Positions 39,552 through 52,009 of a DNA stretch of 64,000 nt are shown here, piece after piece. Origin of the DNA: Clytia hemisphaerica (lineage: Eukaryota; Cnidaria; Hydrozoa; Leptothecata; Clytiidae); assembly GCA_902728285.1 (NCBI GenBank), contig CACVBU010000803.1:378396-442395 (forward strand), written 5' to 3'. Below the pieces are notes generated by a model. The model was not told the DNA's origin and ran no database searches. It was given only the letters and a program-made list of their open reading frames with translations. The position numbers and the translations under genes were made by a program. The first letter of the stretch is position 1, and every line of letters starts with the position of its first letter.

Positions 39552-40752
39552 CACCTCGCCACCACTTGCTCAACTTCAGTATAAAATTTCGCGCACTTTT
39601 TCTTACCAACCTCTGTTCGAGCTGATAATGCGCGAAATATAATAATATCGCAGGAAAAAATCTACACAAACTCCATCTAGCAAGGAGCTCAATACCCACA
39701 AACAGACATCAACAAACCATATGAATCTAGTATTGGTAGCAAAGACGACAACACACTGTTTGCTTCAAAGCTTGAAGAGGAAGTTCAAAACAAAATTGTT
39801 TGTCGTTTTGCTTAATTTCCTGTAGTTCATATACATGATTTTATGATCAATGGATTTCGGACAGAATATCGTTTACCGGAACAAATTATAAGACAACAAG
39901 CTTGATAAACTTTTCGTCGTCACGACCAGATTAGCTTTACATGACTAACGAAGACGCGAATCTTTTACAGTTGAGCCTACTCATAACGTGAATTTCTACA
40001 ACTTGATTGTCTCCTGGAGCTCCAACAAGTTTTATGGTCCCTTCAGTTCACGATGTCATATAAAAACCTTACTACATATCTAGGAATTTCTCTAACTCGA
40101 ACAAACTTGTGTTCCCGTGCATGTCCGAGTTATGGAGACACCATTGTATTAATTTGAAGATCTTGCGCTTTGCTTCGCTATGTTAGAGGGTCAAATATAC
40201 GGGTGTAAACCCAACTATCCTTCTTGGGACACCCTTTTTTGGTTGTTTGATTGCGGTTTCAAAATTTAGGTAGGAGTCAGAGGAGTTCAATTCTGGGTTT
40301 CAGTACAGATAATTTATATTTCTCCTGTCTTCAAATTACACATATAATTATCCACTTGCCAAAGACCAAAAGACATCCCTATGGTTAAAGCACTATCCCA
40401 TATATTTAACAAATTTTTGGTACCCGTTTCCAAATGACGTCTAACGTAACCTTTGGACACGATGAACCGATAGGAAAATTTTTGAATGTTTGTATATTGT
40501 TTCCTTTTAGAAATGAAGCAAAAATCGATCGCATAGTAAAGTTTCCTGCTACTAAAGCAATGACCGGGTAATTGATCTTAAGTAGAGTATTAGTGCAGTT
40601 CAATTTTAAGTAATTGAAGGATTGGTAATGACGCAATAATGAAGAAGGATCAAGGAACAAGCTCATAATCTTTAGACTCGTTAGGTCTATGCTCAGATCT
40701 TCAGAAATAAAGATTTTCAATACGTTGTTCTATGAGACACCATGGAATTCCA
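39552..40752. other. Gene-free stretch with a TATA/TTTCGCGC patch
   Basis: Just after the tandem duplication lie TATAAAA (39580) and an inverted pair, ATTTCGCGCA (39586-39595) and TGCGCGAAAT (39629-39638), which include E2F-like TTTCGCGC sites. A 104-codon open frame on the minus strand (40406-40720) has no recognisable domain. Confidence 0.35.
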
Positions 40753-40926
40753 ATAATAGACCTTATCGGAGTTTTTTCTCTAAAACAGCGATGCATTGTG
40801 GGATTGTTTCGGGGGTATTACAATATAGAATTCCATCAAAGAGATTTCTATTGTAATACCCCCGAAACAATCCCACAATGCATTGCTATTTTAGAAAAAT
40901 CAAAAGCTCTGATAAGATCTATTAAT
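40753..40926. mobile_element. Foldback element with a near-perfect hairpin
   Basis: About 75 bp on the left pair with the right half. The inner arms, GCATTGTGGGATTGTTTCGG and GGGTATTACAATA, are matched without mismatch by CCGAAACAATCCCACAATGC and its neighbours around a loop of about 25 nt (centred near 40843). The outer arms (AATAGACCTTATCGGAG) are a little more diverged. The borders are probably at TAA/TTA. Confidence 0.75.
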
Positions 40927-41452
40927 GTGGTTTGTGTGGCGAGGGTTAGTTCTGGGGGCACAAAAGATAAAGAGTTTAATGTTAGATCTTAAGCTAGTTA
41001 ACATGGGTATCCTTCTCACTTCTGATTGTTTCTCAGTCAAGCGGCTTCTCACACTATTCGGCTATCGACCCTTAAAAATTGAGTCTTATGAAACTAGATC
41101 CTTTTGTTGGATAAGTTTGTTCTTATAACTAGTTTTGGAATTATAAACAATCAAATGCAAAGCTTGCCAAACCAACACTTCTAAATGACATCCAATGAAA
41201 TATTACATCAACTGTCAAACCTATGGCAAACGTATTAGCAGCTTGAATTCAAAAATTTTTGGAAATTGAATTCAACAGAAGAACAACCGGCCGGGTCTCT
41301 CAATTCAAAACAAAAACAAAAGTGTTTTATTTTTAATTCGCTGACTAACCTGGCAGTTGCAATGTGCCAACATGTTTGTTATTATCAATTGAAAGTCTTA
41401 AAAAAGGCTCGACTTGATCAGGATCGAATAGAGAAACATATACCGGGTGCGC
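40927..41452. other. Unannotated stretch
   Basis: No gene or element recognised. Confidence 0.4.
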
Positions 41453-42302
41453 CACAAAAAAGTTTCTCTCTTTGAAACTAATTTTCTCGAAATCTAAAAA
41501 TTTTAAAATAACCATTGGACCATTGAACCATTTCTATTTCATTGGAAAGAAGAAAAAAAAACTTAAATTTTAATGGGTCATTTATTAAATTCGATTCATT
41601 AGATCAAAAGTTATGTCCAATTGAATAAAGATGTTACTTTCAGAAAGTGCTCGAAAACGTTAAAAATCGACCTATCAAATTTTTACTTTAAATTTGGCAA
41701 TCGCAATAGTAGCCTTTACATGATTAAGAGCATTTTTCATTAACTAAACACATAAATTTTGAAACTGAAGGGTCCAAAGGTTTCAAAATCTTCATCAAAA
41801 TTAATTTGATTTAGTTTTACCGAAATTTTACTCAGACTTTTGGTTATAGACTGGATTATAATAAATAAGTCTATATATAAGGCTGAATCTACCTCGAAAC
41901 CCATATTTGATGTATTGTTATGAATTCTACCAGATTTTTTGGCCTTTTTCGACGAATTTTCTTCCTTTCATTGAAATTCAACCTTCCTTTAAATAACAAA
42001 AGGTCATTTAGACAGCTAATTATCATTTTTAATGACTGAAACAAAAATACTGATAAATCATGTAATTATGCTTCTGAATAATTTGATAGGTCGATTTTTA
42101 ACGTTTTTGAGCACTTTCCAAAAGTAACTTTTTTATTCAATTGAGCATAACTTTTGATCTAATGAATCGAATTCAATAAATGACCCATCAAAATTTAAGT
42201 TTATTTTTCTTCTTTCCAATAAAATAGGAATGTTTCTTTTAAAATTTTTAGATTTCGAGAAAATTACTTTTAAAGAGAGAAACTTTTTTGTGGCGCACCC
42301 GG
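41453..42302. mobile_element. 850-bp TA-flanked element with long inverted repeats, CCGGGTGCGCCAC ends
   Basis: Both ends read CCGGGTGCGCCACAAAAAAG inward and stay inverted-repetitive for about 240 bp (for example TTTCTCGAAATCTAAAAATT and GATCAAAAGTTATG). TA stands at 41451-41452 and 42303-42304. There is no transposase; it is a non-autonomous Tc1/mariner-type insertion judged by TA alone. Confidence 0.8.
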
Positions 42303-43663
42303 TAGCATAAACTTATGAAAGAGCCTCGTTCGGGGTTCAGCAATTAATCGAAGAAGTTTTGCAGAAAAAGATATCTTAGTATGCTTCATACAAATCCAGC
42401 CTGCAACCGCTGCAGCCCAATAACTTTTGAAGCGAAGTCATAGCCCTGCAGTTATACCGATTATAAGAACCATTGCATACCAGAAAATATCTGGTGCAAT
42501 GGAGGAAATCATAAATTGTAAGAATGTAAGAAAAAGGAGAATAGAGAAAAACACAACATAAACTTAGAAAAGAACCTCGCGGCGCCATGACCCTGCAGTT
42601 TTACCGATTATAAAAACCAGAGAGAATCCGGTGCCATGGAGGAAATAATAAATTGCAAGAAGTGATGTAAGAAATGGTGCATAAAATCAAGAATAGAATA
42701 GAATCAAAAATGTGGTTTTAGCACCAAAGAAATGCGCAACGCAAATTTCTTGAACAGAAAGTAATAAAAAGATTCGGTTAAACATCAAAGGATATAGAAC
42801 TGACCGTGATGAAATTGCAAACAATTTCCGGGATGAAACTATTGGGGCCAATTAACGGAAGTAATTATCGAGTCACCGACAAGCGGAAAATTGAGTATTT
42901 TTTAGCAAACCTGCGTACACTCAAATAATGTGGTGTTGCAAAAATTAAAACTTTGTGAATGAATCCAGCACAGCCTACCTTTATATAGGAACGGTTTAAT
43001 TTTGAGGCTGGGATGTTCTTACTTCAGGGCATAAATGCGGCGTTTGAGACTTTTTAGCCTACTTTGATCTCTTTAGCCTCTTAATTTGCTTCATTTTTGC
43101 CTTAGGTTTGTTCTGTAATAAGGTTCACTTTTTAGTAGCGTTAAAAGCAATCAAAGCATAACTAGCCAACCAGCTGCAACCAACTAAAGAATCGGTTAAA
43201 CTGATATACCGGATGGATGAATAGATGGAAGGAGAGATAACTGAATTGCTGTGTTAATGAAAGCCATGCCAAATACACTTACTAGGTCAAGTATTTTGGC
43301 ATGCGCTAAAGAAACAAATGAAACAACAATATAGCGTAACAAAATTCAGTGCAAAGCCAAATAGCGTCATTGTTCGAAAGGTTTTAGGCTTCTGGATAAT
43401 GAAAAAAGTAGCTAGTTTCGAGGCCAGTTTAAACGAAATTCCCACAATAGAAGAAATAAGTCCTGGCCTGATAGACCAAGACATACGTACATACGGTAAG
43501 AAGTCCTTGTAAAGAGTAAACATAAAAATTGCATAAGATCTTTAGATTGTATGATAAAGTTATAAGCAAAGTAAACAATCCAGTGCAGTTAAAATCCTTT
43601 TGCACGTGAATTAGGTGAAAAAGCGTGATTTTAAAAGGATGTCTTTTTAAGGAGATCTGACTA
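42303..43663. other. Gene-free stretch with a 148-bp direct duplication
   Basis: CCCTGCAGTTATACCGATTA (about 42442) recurs at about 42590 with CCGGTGCCATGGAGGAAATA following, giving two imperfect units offset by about 148 bp (42436-42680). No gene is recognised in the remainder. Confidence 0.5.
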
Positions 43664-44229
43664 ACCCTTTAAGTGCCAATGTCGTATATATCAGACATGG
43701 GCTATGTTGGAGGGCGAAGCCCTCCTGTAATGCAGTGTAATGCAGTTTGAGTTAGAAATCGTCATTTTTGGTCTAACTCACAGTAATTGGATTGGGCTTC
43801 ATGGTCAAGCAAAAAAAAAAATCAAAATTAGCGAGATTTTAAGCTAAAAAGTCAAAAAAATGCAAAAATTTGACAAAAATCCACTTTTTTAAGATTTTGA
43901 CCGTTTTTTGACCATTTTTGGTCAACGAGTGAGCCAAGAACCTCCAAATTTGGCCCTGATTTACTTCTGTCCTCCAGCGAATTAATTTGAAGTTTTACCA
44001 CTGGGCACCTTTCTATCATTCAGATAGGTCCGCGCAGCTTTAGCCGCCGCCCACCTCACCCTTCCTAAATCGGGCGGTGCCGAAGGCGCCAAAAAAGAAA
44101 GAGGAGACTCTAAACTATCCAACGGACTATAATAAAAGAGCTTCAAACTCCTTCTAGGTTCGGAGATATAAGCCTTTAATTTTGAACAAGCAATTTTCTT
44201 TAACAAAACGACCGTGGCACTTAAAGGGT
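43664..44229. mobile_element. 566-bp TA-flanked element, ACCCTTTAAGTGCCA ends
   Basis: ACCCTTTAAGTGCCAATGTC opens it and TGGCACTTAAAGGGT closes it, with TA outside each end (43662-43663, 44230-44231). A GGAGGGCGAAGCCCTCC hairpin lies near 43709. Non-coding. Confidence 0.8.
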
Positions 44230-44627
44230 TAACAAAAGACAAATTTTCAAGGAAAGTTTAAACACGGATGAAAAAAAAAACATTCACGTGAAATTTATTA
44301 GATTTGCGGTTGATTTGGACAACGTCGATTTCTAAATATATTATACGGCAATTAAAATGAAATAATGGCATTGCGAACCGCAACGATATCCTAAAGCTAT
44401 TCAAAAAGAAAACCTCAGAAACAAAAATTTGTGTTAGTCAATACAAAACATTTGAGCGCATTGAAGTAAACAAGTGTAACCAAGTCACAGAACGCCGACT
44501 TCTGGTGCACCCGTTAACCAACATTTCCGAGGGTGGAAAACCTCTTGAAAAAGAGAAAAAAGTCTGTGCTCAAGAGGATTTAAGTGTTAAATCTAACATC
44601 GTGTCTTCTAACTTTGTGTTTGTCAAT

Positions 44628-44665
44628 TCGTTCGTTCGTCCGTCCGTCCGTTCGTCCGTTCGTCC
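44628..44665 (+). repeat. TCCG/TTCG tetranucleotide microsatellite
   Basis: Tandem TTCG and TCCG units form an uninterrupted run of about nine repeats. Confidence 0.85.
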
Positions 44666-44669
44666 TGTT

Positions 44670-47131
44670 AACGCACAGGAAATAATGCCCAAACACATAC
44701 CAAAGAATCTACGCTTTCGCTTTAACTCAAAGGTAAACCGTTTTATTTTGATAAAAAATATTTTTGCGCCCAAATGACGTCAAAGGGAACATTCTCGCCC
44801 GCGTATTAGAATGTTATAGAAAGAGTATTGTATTGCTACTACGAGAAGGGTTTGCCGTTTCAACAAAAATGAGGCAATACGTCTTTAACTACTTACAAAA
44901 CTACTGTTTACACTAAAAAAATCTTGTATTCAGGTCAATAAATGTCACAAACAATACAAATTTTGAAAGTAAACAGTTATGTAACGGGACAAGGCAAATT
45001 TTTTGGCATTCAAAGATTATTTGCCAACATGTCTTAAGCAATGCCAAAAGATCTACATTATTAAAGAGAATCTATAGAGAATCTATAGAGGATTTAAGAG
45101 AATCAGAAAAGTACACCACACTGGAAAATACGTTGGTACTTTATCATCTCTTTTTTTTCAAGCCGGTCCTTATTGGCGCTATTTTTTGGCCTTTGGTGTT
45201 ATAAGGGCCGGTGTAAAAAGGGAAGATATGGTTATACCTGATCAAGGTAGCGAATCAGGAGTAAGTGATTCAACTTTTGAAGAGGTGACTCAAGTAGCAT
45301 GATAATTTAAATGTAAGGAACTTCGAAATGAAAAACTTGAATGTAAATTCAAAGCAATATCAAGGGCCCGTGTTATGCTCAGGTAAGTGAAGAGGCTAAT
45401 AAACATAGTGACTAAGGAGGCGTTACCATAGTTTAAAATTCGCTTTTGACCCCTAATAATATACCTTAAAATGCCCTTCCAGACTAACTTTTTGCTCTTA
45501 ATATTTTATTTGAAAAAAGTAATGGGGCCATGGCCCCCTGCCTCCCCCTCCCCGATTGCATGGGACATGACATATTATTGATCATTGAGTTGTTCTATAG
45601 ATTACACCGTTCATTCTCTATAATAATTTTCATTATAGAGCCTACAGAAAAGATCTTTAGTACCCAATCCTCTCAACATTTACATAATATGTTTAATAAG
45701 TATATTTATCCAAAGTGAAGTAATTACCTCGTATAGTTCTGGTCCTCAATTAATCAATTTAATTAATGGTCCAAGGGGAAATATGAGGCAAACAAAATGA
45801 TGTAACTATATAAAACAAAAATGAAAAACAAAATTTCTGTTATTTACCAGTATGACAAGATTCAACAGCTTCAACCAACAACGACATATTCGACACAATT
45901 CTTGTTTCTTCTACACTAACTACTCCGACAACGACCACTCTTTGTTTTTGTTGATATACTTCCGACATGTTCCGATTAAATATAAAACACCTTCGACCCC
46001 GTCCGTCTGTCCACCTTCTTCGAAAGTAAATTTTCTTACGAAGTCTTACGAAATCATCATTTCGACAGAATGTATCATCATAGATATGACAGACGACACA
46101 ATAATCTTTAAAACTTTTTTCTCATTAAATATATGAAGGGATTTTGAATTGAATGACGGTTACAAAATAAATGTAATATGATCAGATTTAATATCTGAAA
46201 TTCTTTGTGTCTGGTTTTCGTGACCTTTATACAATTTATTTTCATCGAACACAAAAACAGTAGGTGGCCACCAATTTCACCCTAAAGTTACAATAGTTTA
46301 ACGCGCAGCTTTAAAAAGGGTTTGAATAAAGCTAGTTAAGATTTCATTGGACCGCTACTTAAACTTTGAATGAAATTTGCCATCATAAAACTTTAATTAA
46401 AATCAGAGAGCTCCATAGACATAAAAAATGAGTGCTTATAACTAAAATCAAATGTGAATGTCAGACAATGACTTTATTTGGTGTCTTAATACCTTTCAAA
46501 GCCAAATTCTCCGATAAAGCTTTTAATAATAAACCATCAAATTTCACCCCCGATGGAGTGATTTATTAGTGGTGCCTCTACTATGTCACGTGGAAAAGAG
46601 CTCTTCTTCACAAAGTTTTTTCCTGTGTTACACAACTTTATGAGGTCATTTTGAATGTTATTCTTTCAGGTAACAGATTCCAAGCAGCTGAAGATATGAC
46701 CCAACAACCAGACATTATAAAACAAAAATATTTTTTATAAGCACATCAAACTGAGTAAAAAGATTTCGAATGAGTACACCTTTTCGACCGAAGTCACGCG
46801 GTCAGGCGCGTGCGACTTTATTATTTAATTTTCTATTGTCTTTAGGTGCGAAAAAATACTGGGACGGTTTTAGGATGGGAAAACGGACAAATAAATGCCG
46901 GCAATTGGTGGCTACGGTCGAAAAGGTGTATACTAGTCAACAAAGATAACTATTTAATAAGAAAAAATACTACACTGTAGTAGGCTTCGAGACCAGCTAG
47001 AGTTTTTAAGGAAATACTTAGTCATTATAGATTATTTATAGACCTAACTAACCAGCCGCCAAAGATTCGCTATCAATCAAATAAAGAATAAAGACCGAAT
47101 GTCAAGACTTCAGAGTACCTCAACAAAGTTA
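44670..47131. other. Gene-free stretch
   Basis: About 2.5 kb with no recognised exon, RNA or transposon. A 94-codon frame at 45852-46136 shows no motif. Confidence 0.4.
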
Positions 47132-47498
47132 GGCTGCGCGCATTCCCAGAATTGATTTTGATATAGGGGATGCGTATCGTGTTAAAAAATTCCTGTCCGA
47201 GAGTTACCTCAATTTTGAAGAAAGAGAAACCCAATGATTGTGTTAACCTCTAGCTATTTAAATTTTAAAAAAGTCCTTCGGACCTAGATCGAAGGATGAT
47301 GATGATGATTTAAATTTTTGATTGAAATTTAATGAAATTGAAAGAAATTGAAAGATCTCTCATAGAAAACTTATTAATCAAGCTGATTAAGTTTCTAAAA
47401 CTCAAAAACACAAAGACGGGGGGTAACTCTCGGACGAGAACTTTATACACGATACACAGCCCCTATATCAAAACATATCAGAGGGGATGCGTACAGCC
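47132..47498. mobile_element. 367-bp TA-flanked MITE, GGCTG ends (copy 1)
   Basis: GGCTGCGCGCATTCCC at the left pairs with GGGGATGCGTACAGCC at the right. Further in, GGGGATGCGTATCGTG and TCCGAGAGTTACC repeat in inverted order. TA flanks both (47130-47131, 47499-47500). A relative is at 52010-52338. Confidence 0.75.
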
Positions 47499-47548
47499 TA
47501 CAAAAAAAGGTTTGATACAGTATCTCGGTACGTTGGGTATGTAAGTTT

Positions 47549-47646
47549 CCCAGCTGACACACGATGTTGTTTTAACGTTTATCTAACATTTACAACATCC
47601 ATATAACGTTAGATTAACGTTGAATAAACGTTGTGTGACAACTGGG
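47549..47646. mobile_element. 98-bp palindromic MITE, CCCAGCTG..CAACTGGG
   Basis: CCCAGCTGACACACGATGTT at the left and AACGTTGTGTGACAACTGGG at the right, with GTTAGATTAACGTTGAATAA between. Nearly the whole length folds on itself. The target duplication is not clear. Confidence 0.75.
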
Positions 47647-49649
47647 TTCTTATGAAAAGACAAACGAGTGAATATTCTCTTGCAAACAGATTTTCCTTGG
47701 AAAAAGATTCACAATGTAAGATGATACAACAAAGCTGGAAATGTGATATCCAAAATGATCGATATCGTTGACCTCCATTGTTTAAAGCCAGAAAAACAGG
47801 TTTGAAACTCGATACATGTCTCAGTGTCGGTATGATTTTGAAAGGCATTGTCTTCGATAATTTTAGAAAAAAGTCTAAAGCAATCAATAATAATCTGTCT
47901 TGTAAAGTAAATAAGCAAATACATAAATATACAGACCGATAAAAAGATACATGCATAAGAATCGAACACAATAGAGGAACGGATGTAATATCCTCCGATA
48001 TTTCAGAATGTGTCCAACCTACGAGGGAGTAGAAACCAGAGTAGTTATACCCAATAATTCTTCTCAAATAACATTGGTTGAACCGGAAGAAGCTAAATTC
48101 ACAAGTATAATTATACTACTAAGCTTTACAGTTTTTTCTCTCTCTAATTCGATCCTCAAGGGGTCTATAATTTAAATCTTCGAATTAGGAGAAAGATTCG
48201 AATTAAGGAAAGTATTTTATACGAGAGTCAAACTGAGGGGACTAATGTTTTAGCTCGAACTATAAAAAGAATCGAATTATAGATGTTCGAGTTAGTGAGA
48301 GTTGACCGGCTAACAGAAGCAAGAGCACTAGTGGATTTGAGACAATAGAGCAAGTACGTCAGAAACATGCAAAGGAGTGCAACGCTCATTAAAAGACAAT
48401 GAAATTCCAATTATAAATCTCTTTCTCTAAGGAAGGTCGACATGGTCTAAAACCGCCTATGAAGAGAACAAGAGGATACCGATATTACCAGTCAATCCAA
48501 ACCTACATTCAGAAGTAAGTTTCCAGATCGCTTTACATACAATGTATCAACTAGGTCAAAATGAGAAAACGCGGCAGAGAAAAACCGGAAAGTGCACTTC
48601 CGATACCCACTAAAATTGACCGTGATGAGTGAATAATAAGTAAAAATTGTAACCATGCCTTTTAGTTCACCGAAAGTTTTGGCAAGAAAAACGGTTTCAC
48701 AAATATTGGGATTGGTAACCCTAAAGATAACGTAAAAAGTAAACCATGGGTCAAGACCGACACCCTATATGAGGTCCAGAGAAAAATAGGAACGGAAATG
48801 GGCCACAGGTCACGACCTGACATCAATGCTTTGCAATTGCCGCAAAACCAGTGAGGTTTCCAAGGATTTGGTCCCCCAAAGATTTTGATAACGATAAACC
48901 TTTTTCCTTTCGTTTTCTAGCGGATTTAAGCTTTCGACTGGAGAAATCCGGTGTTCCGGCCTTTTATAGAGTCCCCGGCTAGCTACACAGAAACTTCAGC
49001 TAAAGTTTGTTCCCTCCATTATTATTTGCTTTATTTCGACTATGCCTGACTGTGTCGTCTAGCTTGCTAGACTACTGAAAAGGCTAGGAATAAATAATGA
49101 GTTATATAATGAAGAAGGCCTAGTTTTGATTAGGTCACAGGCGCGTTGAAAGTCTGACTGACAAACGTCCTAAGAAAGTTAAAAGTACAAGTAATCCAGT
49201 AATCTGAAAATATTTCAACAGATTTTAAACATAATATTATTGTCCACGGCTAAACTGGAGATGAGAGGCTATGAGTATTGTCACAAAAAAATTATGAAAC
49301 ATTACATAGCGTTCAAATTACACGTCTACTTTCACTTTCGGATGCTCAAATGTCGTAAGGTTTTCATCTGATGTGTCTAAATATAACATGATACGTGGCA
49401 GTTAAAAGGAAATAACAGGAATATTTCTAAAAGCCAAGTAACTTTTATCATGTCTAAGATTATAAAGTTATAAGACCAGATAATAAGCAGGGTATTACAT
49501 CAGATAAGCTCTATCATAGACATTTTAATACGAGCTTTGATTGATAAAAACTTAAAACGGTCTCTGAAATCGATACTCAAGAAACTTTCAAAATAATTAT
49601 GGTATTGGTGAAAAAATTTATCCCTTGGTGGTCATTTTAAAAGGCAGAG
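47647..49649. other. Gene-free stretch
   Basis: No gene recognised. A 152-codon minus-strand frame (47609-48067) overlaps the MITE before it and has no domain. The dispersed repeat at 48945-49095 lies here. Confidence 0.4.
48945..49095. repeat. Dispersed repeat, inverted relative of 15893-16215
   Basis: AAATCCGGTGTTCCGG, GGCTAGCTACACAGAAAC and GTCTAGCTTGCTAGAC are the reverse complement of blocks found in order at 15893-16215. It shares the same hairpin at the corresponding end. Confidence 0.6.
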
Positions 49650-49875
49650 AACAATCTATATAAAAATATTAAGGCTTCGATTACAGAGCAAGTTAGACCA
49701 TTTTAGGGCTTTGCGGACTCTAAAACACCCGATTTCTTAGGAAAATGGACAAAAAATACTCCCAAAGAGGTTAGAATAAGATAATTTTTAAGAACATTTT
49801 TAGGCTTTAAAACTTAAAAAAGTTAAGAGCAACCGAATGCTTTAAAAAGTTTGGACGTCCTTATAAAATAACGTT
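49650..49875. mobile_element. ATAAGAAC-type MITE, copy E (degenerate)
   Basis: It retains ATTAAGGCTTCGATTAC, TAGGGCTTTGCGGACTC and GACGTCCTTATAAAATAACG in the family order, but both ends are eroded. Confidence 0.55.
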
Positions 49876-50326
49876 TACACTGAATGCATCATCCATTGCG
49901 ATAATGCTAAATTATTGTTTATTGATTTGAACAAGATATACACATACAGGGAGTTTCGAGAACCCATTTTTCGTAGGTCAGAACAAGGAAAAGACTCTCA
50001 CCACACGTAATTGGGAAATGGCACAGCAGGTAAACAGAGGAAGCACTTCAAAGTTCTTGAGTGGTGGTTTACCTTTTTTTTGCTGACGTCATCAGTTTAT
50101 TGTTTGTTAATCGAAATGTGTCAACAAAAAATCAGAAATAACTCTAAGAATTATCAAGAAAAGTAACAAAGATTTGACACCTTGAACTCTTTAACTTACA
50201 TAAGTCATTTAAAATACAGCATAGGTTACTTAGTTAATTTGTTAATTAGAGGTCTGAAAATTATTCATAGTTAAAAATTCAATGTGAAGTTAAAAGATCT
50301 CATGCTAGCATTATGGTTTATTCTAG

Positions 50327-50512
50327 ATGTTTTTTAATAAGAACAAACTATAAGAACATAAGGCTTCGAAAGCCAAAATGCTAAAAACAAGTTAAGAACC
50401 TTTTAAGGCTTAGCAGACTCGAAAACACCCGAAATGTCTCAAAATGGAGAAAATAAGAACATTTTGAAGGCTTAAAATTTTTTGGATATTCTTATTAAAA
50501 AAAAACGTGTAG
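50327..50512. mobile_element. ATAAGAAC-type MITE, copy F
   Basis: AATAAGAACAAACTATAAG and AACATAAGGCTTCGAAAGC at the left; ATTCTTATTAAAAAAAAAC then GTG-TA at the right. It is separated from copy G by only 14 bp. Confidence 0.65.
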
Positions 50513-50526
50513 ACGAAAAAACATTA

Positions 50527-50796
50527 CACGCTTTTTTTTTTATAAGAATGGTGTAAATCCATTTCATCATGGATATTCTTAGCTTTTTTTGGGAAAATCA
50601 TCCTAAAATATTCTTACAGCATTCTTAGGTTAGGATCCTAATTGACGATTTATAGTTTAAAATGGTCTAAAAATGGCATTCTTAGCTTGAGTAGCAAAAT
50701 TCTATGATGGTGATATTCTTAGCATATTCTTAATTTTTTGGTCATTTTCATCATGGACATTCTTATAAAGTGTATTCTTATAAAAAAAAAAGCGTG
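50527..50796. mobile_element. ATAAGAAT-type MITE, copy G (complete reference copy)
   Basis: CACGCTTTTTTTTTTTATAA opens it and TTATAAAAAAAAAAGCGTG closes it, with TA on both sides (50525-50526, 50797-50798). Paired TTTCATCATGGATATTCTTA and TTTTCATCATGGACATTCTT blocks sit inside. It is the best-preserved member, 270 bp. Confidence 0.8.
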
Positions 50797-51170
50797 TAAT
50801 GGAAATTATTCGGTTATTTTAAATTTTCAGACAAAAATTTTGTCCTGTTTGAACTTGTGAAGTCTATCTGTACTCCAAAGAGCTGACCCTATTAGCTTGT
50901 TTCATTGCAGAAAAATGTCATATGAAAGTCGAAGAAGTTCATAAAGAAGTCACTACCCACGTCAAGAAAGGGCTTAAATCCCTTGCTGACGTCATTGGAA
51001 GGTCTAGGGTCTAAAAACAAAAGACCACTCTCCGGCGTGAGTTCCAGAGTTAGACAAATAGGGATTTGCGTCAGCTGGTTACATTCTGCGGTCAAATAGA
51101 AAGAATAAATTTCAAGTTTTACTAGTTTCTAAATAACTCTGAAGGTTATCGAGTCTGCGGGCTGCAGAAT

Positions 51171-51449
51171 GGGCTCTTCCAAAAAAAAATTTAAATATGG
51201 GAGGGGTTGAGGAATTAACTTTTTTTTTTTAATTTACCCCCGGACAATAGATATCACCCCTGGACAATAGATCTCACCCCTCGGACAAGCATCAATTGAC
51301 CCCCCCCCCCCCCGACATTCAAAATTACCCCTAAGCAGAGCAAATTAGCCCCAAAGCAAGGCAAATTTGGAAGATTTTTCACTACCCCCCGGAAAAAATA
51401 TCTAATACATCCTCCACCCCCGGTGTACAAAAAATTTATGGAAGAGCTC
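51171..51449. mobile_element. Harbinger-like MITE, GGGCTCTTCC ends, AAT target duplication
   Basis: GGGCTCTTCC opens it and GGAAGAGCTC closes it, flanked by AAT at 51168-51170 and 51450-51452. TTGAGGAATTAAC and the paired CATCCTCCACCCCCGG, together with several CCCCGGACAA motifs, match the copy at 62754-63181. Confidence 0.7.
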
Positions 51450-51870
51450 AATGGAGCAGTTAAAAATGAAAAAAAAAATGGGATGAGCTGGAGTTTTTAT
51501 AAGATACTTCACTAATTGGTCATTTAAAATAATAGAGATGACGCGTTCTTTAGAAAAAGCAATAAAATCCTTTGTCTCAAGATTCAACGACCAACCGAAT
51601 CATCAAAAACCTTGTAAAAACTCCAGCTTGACCCAAAAAAATAGGGGAAATACACCGGGATTCACTGTCCCAAACGAAATTAAAGAAGAAAGAGGGAATT
51701 CTCCTGATCTCCATAAATCGGTGTTCCGACCCTCTTAATTCCTTTAGTCAAAATATTTTCACGAGGTCTGACAGAAGGGTACCATATGTAATAAGAAATC
51801 CGTAACATTACATGGTTAAGCGTAAAACTTAACAACCTTTATTCCGTCCATGATAGAATGAAACACACTC

Positions 51871-51983
51871 CTTTTTTTATAAGAACAGCGAAAAATCTTT
51901 TAAACTCTTGATGAGGCTCGATTGTTCTTATTTTTGGGCGACTTTTGTTCTTAAAAAAATGTTCTTATTAAAGCAAAAGATTG
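51871..51983. mobile_element. ATAAGAAC-type MITE, copy H (short)
   Basis: TTTTTTTATAAGAACAGCG at the left, GAGGCTCGATTGTTCTTAT inside and ATGTTCTTATTAAAGC at the right. About 110 bp; it resembles copy C with an internal deletion. Confidence 0.6.
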
Positions 51984-52009
51984 TAGTAAAGCAAGAACTG
52001 TCAACATTA

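Noticed and set aside
40406-40720. 104-codon open frame on the minus strand
   Set aside because: No motif, no splice context and no homology I can recognise.
44505-44777. 90-codon frame with RPSVRSSVRP
   Set aside because: The distinctive part is translation of the TCCG/TTCG microsatellite.
47609-48067. 152-codon open frame on the minus strand
   Set aside because: It overlaps the palindromic MITE at 47549-47646, has no recognisable domain and lacks a partner exon; open length alone is weak evidence here.
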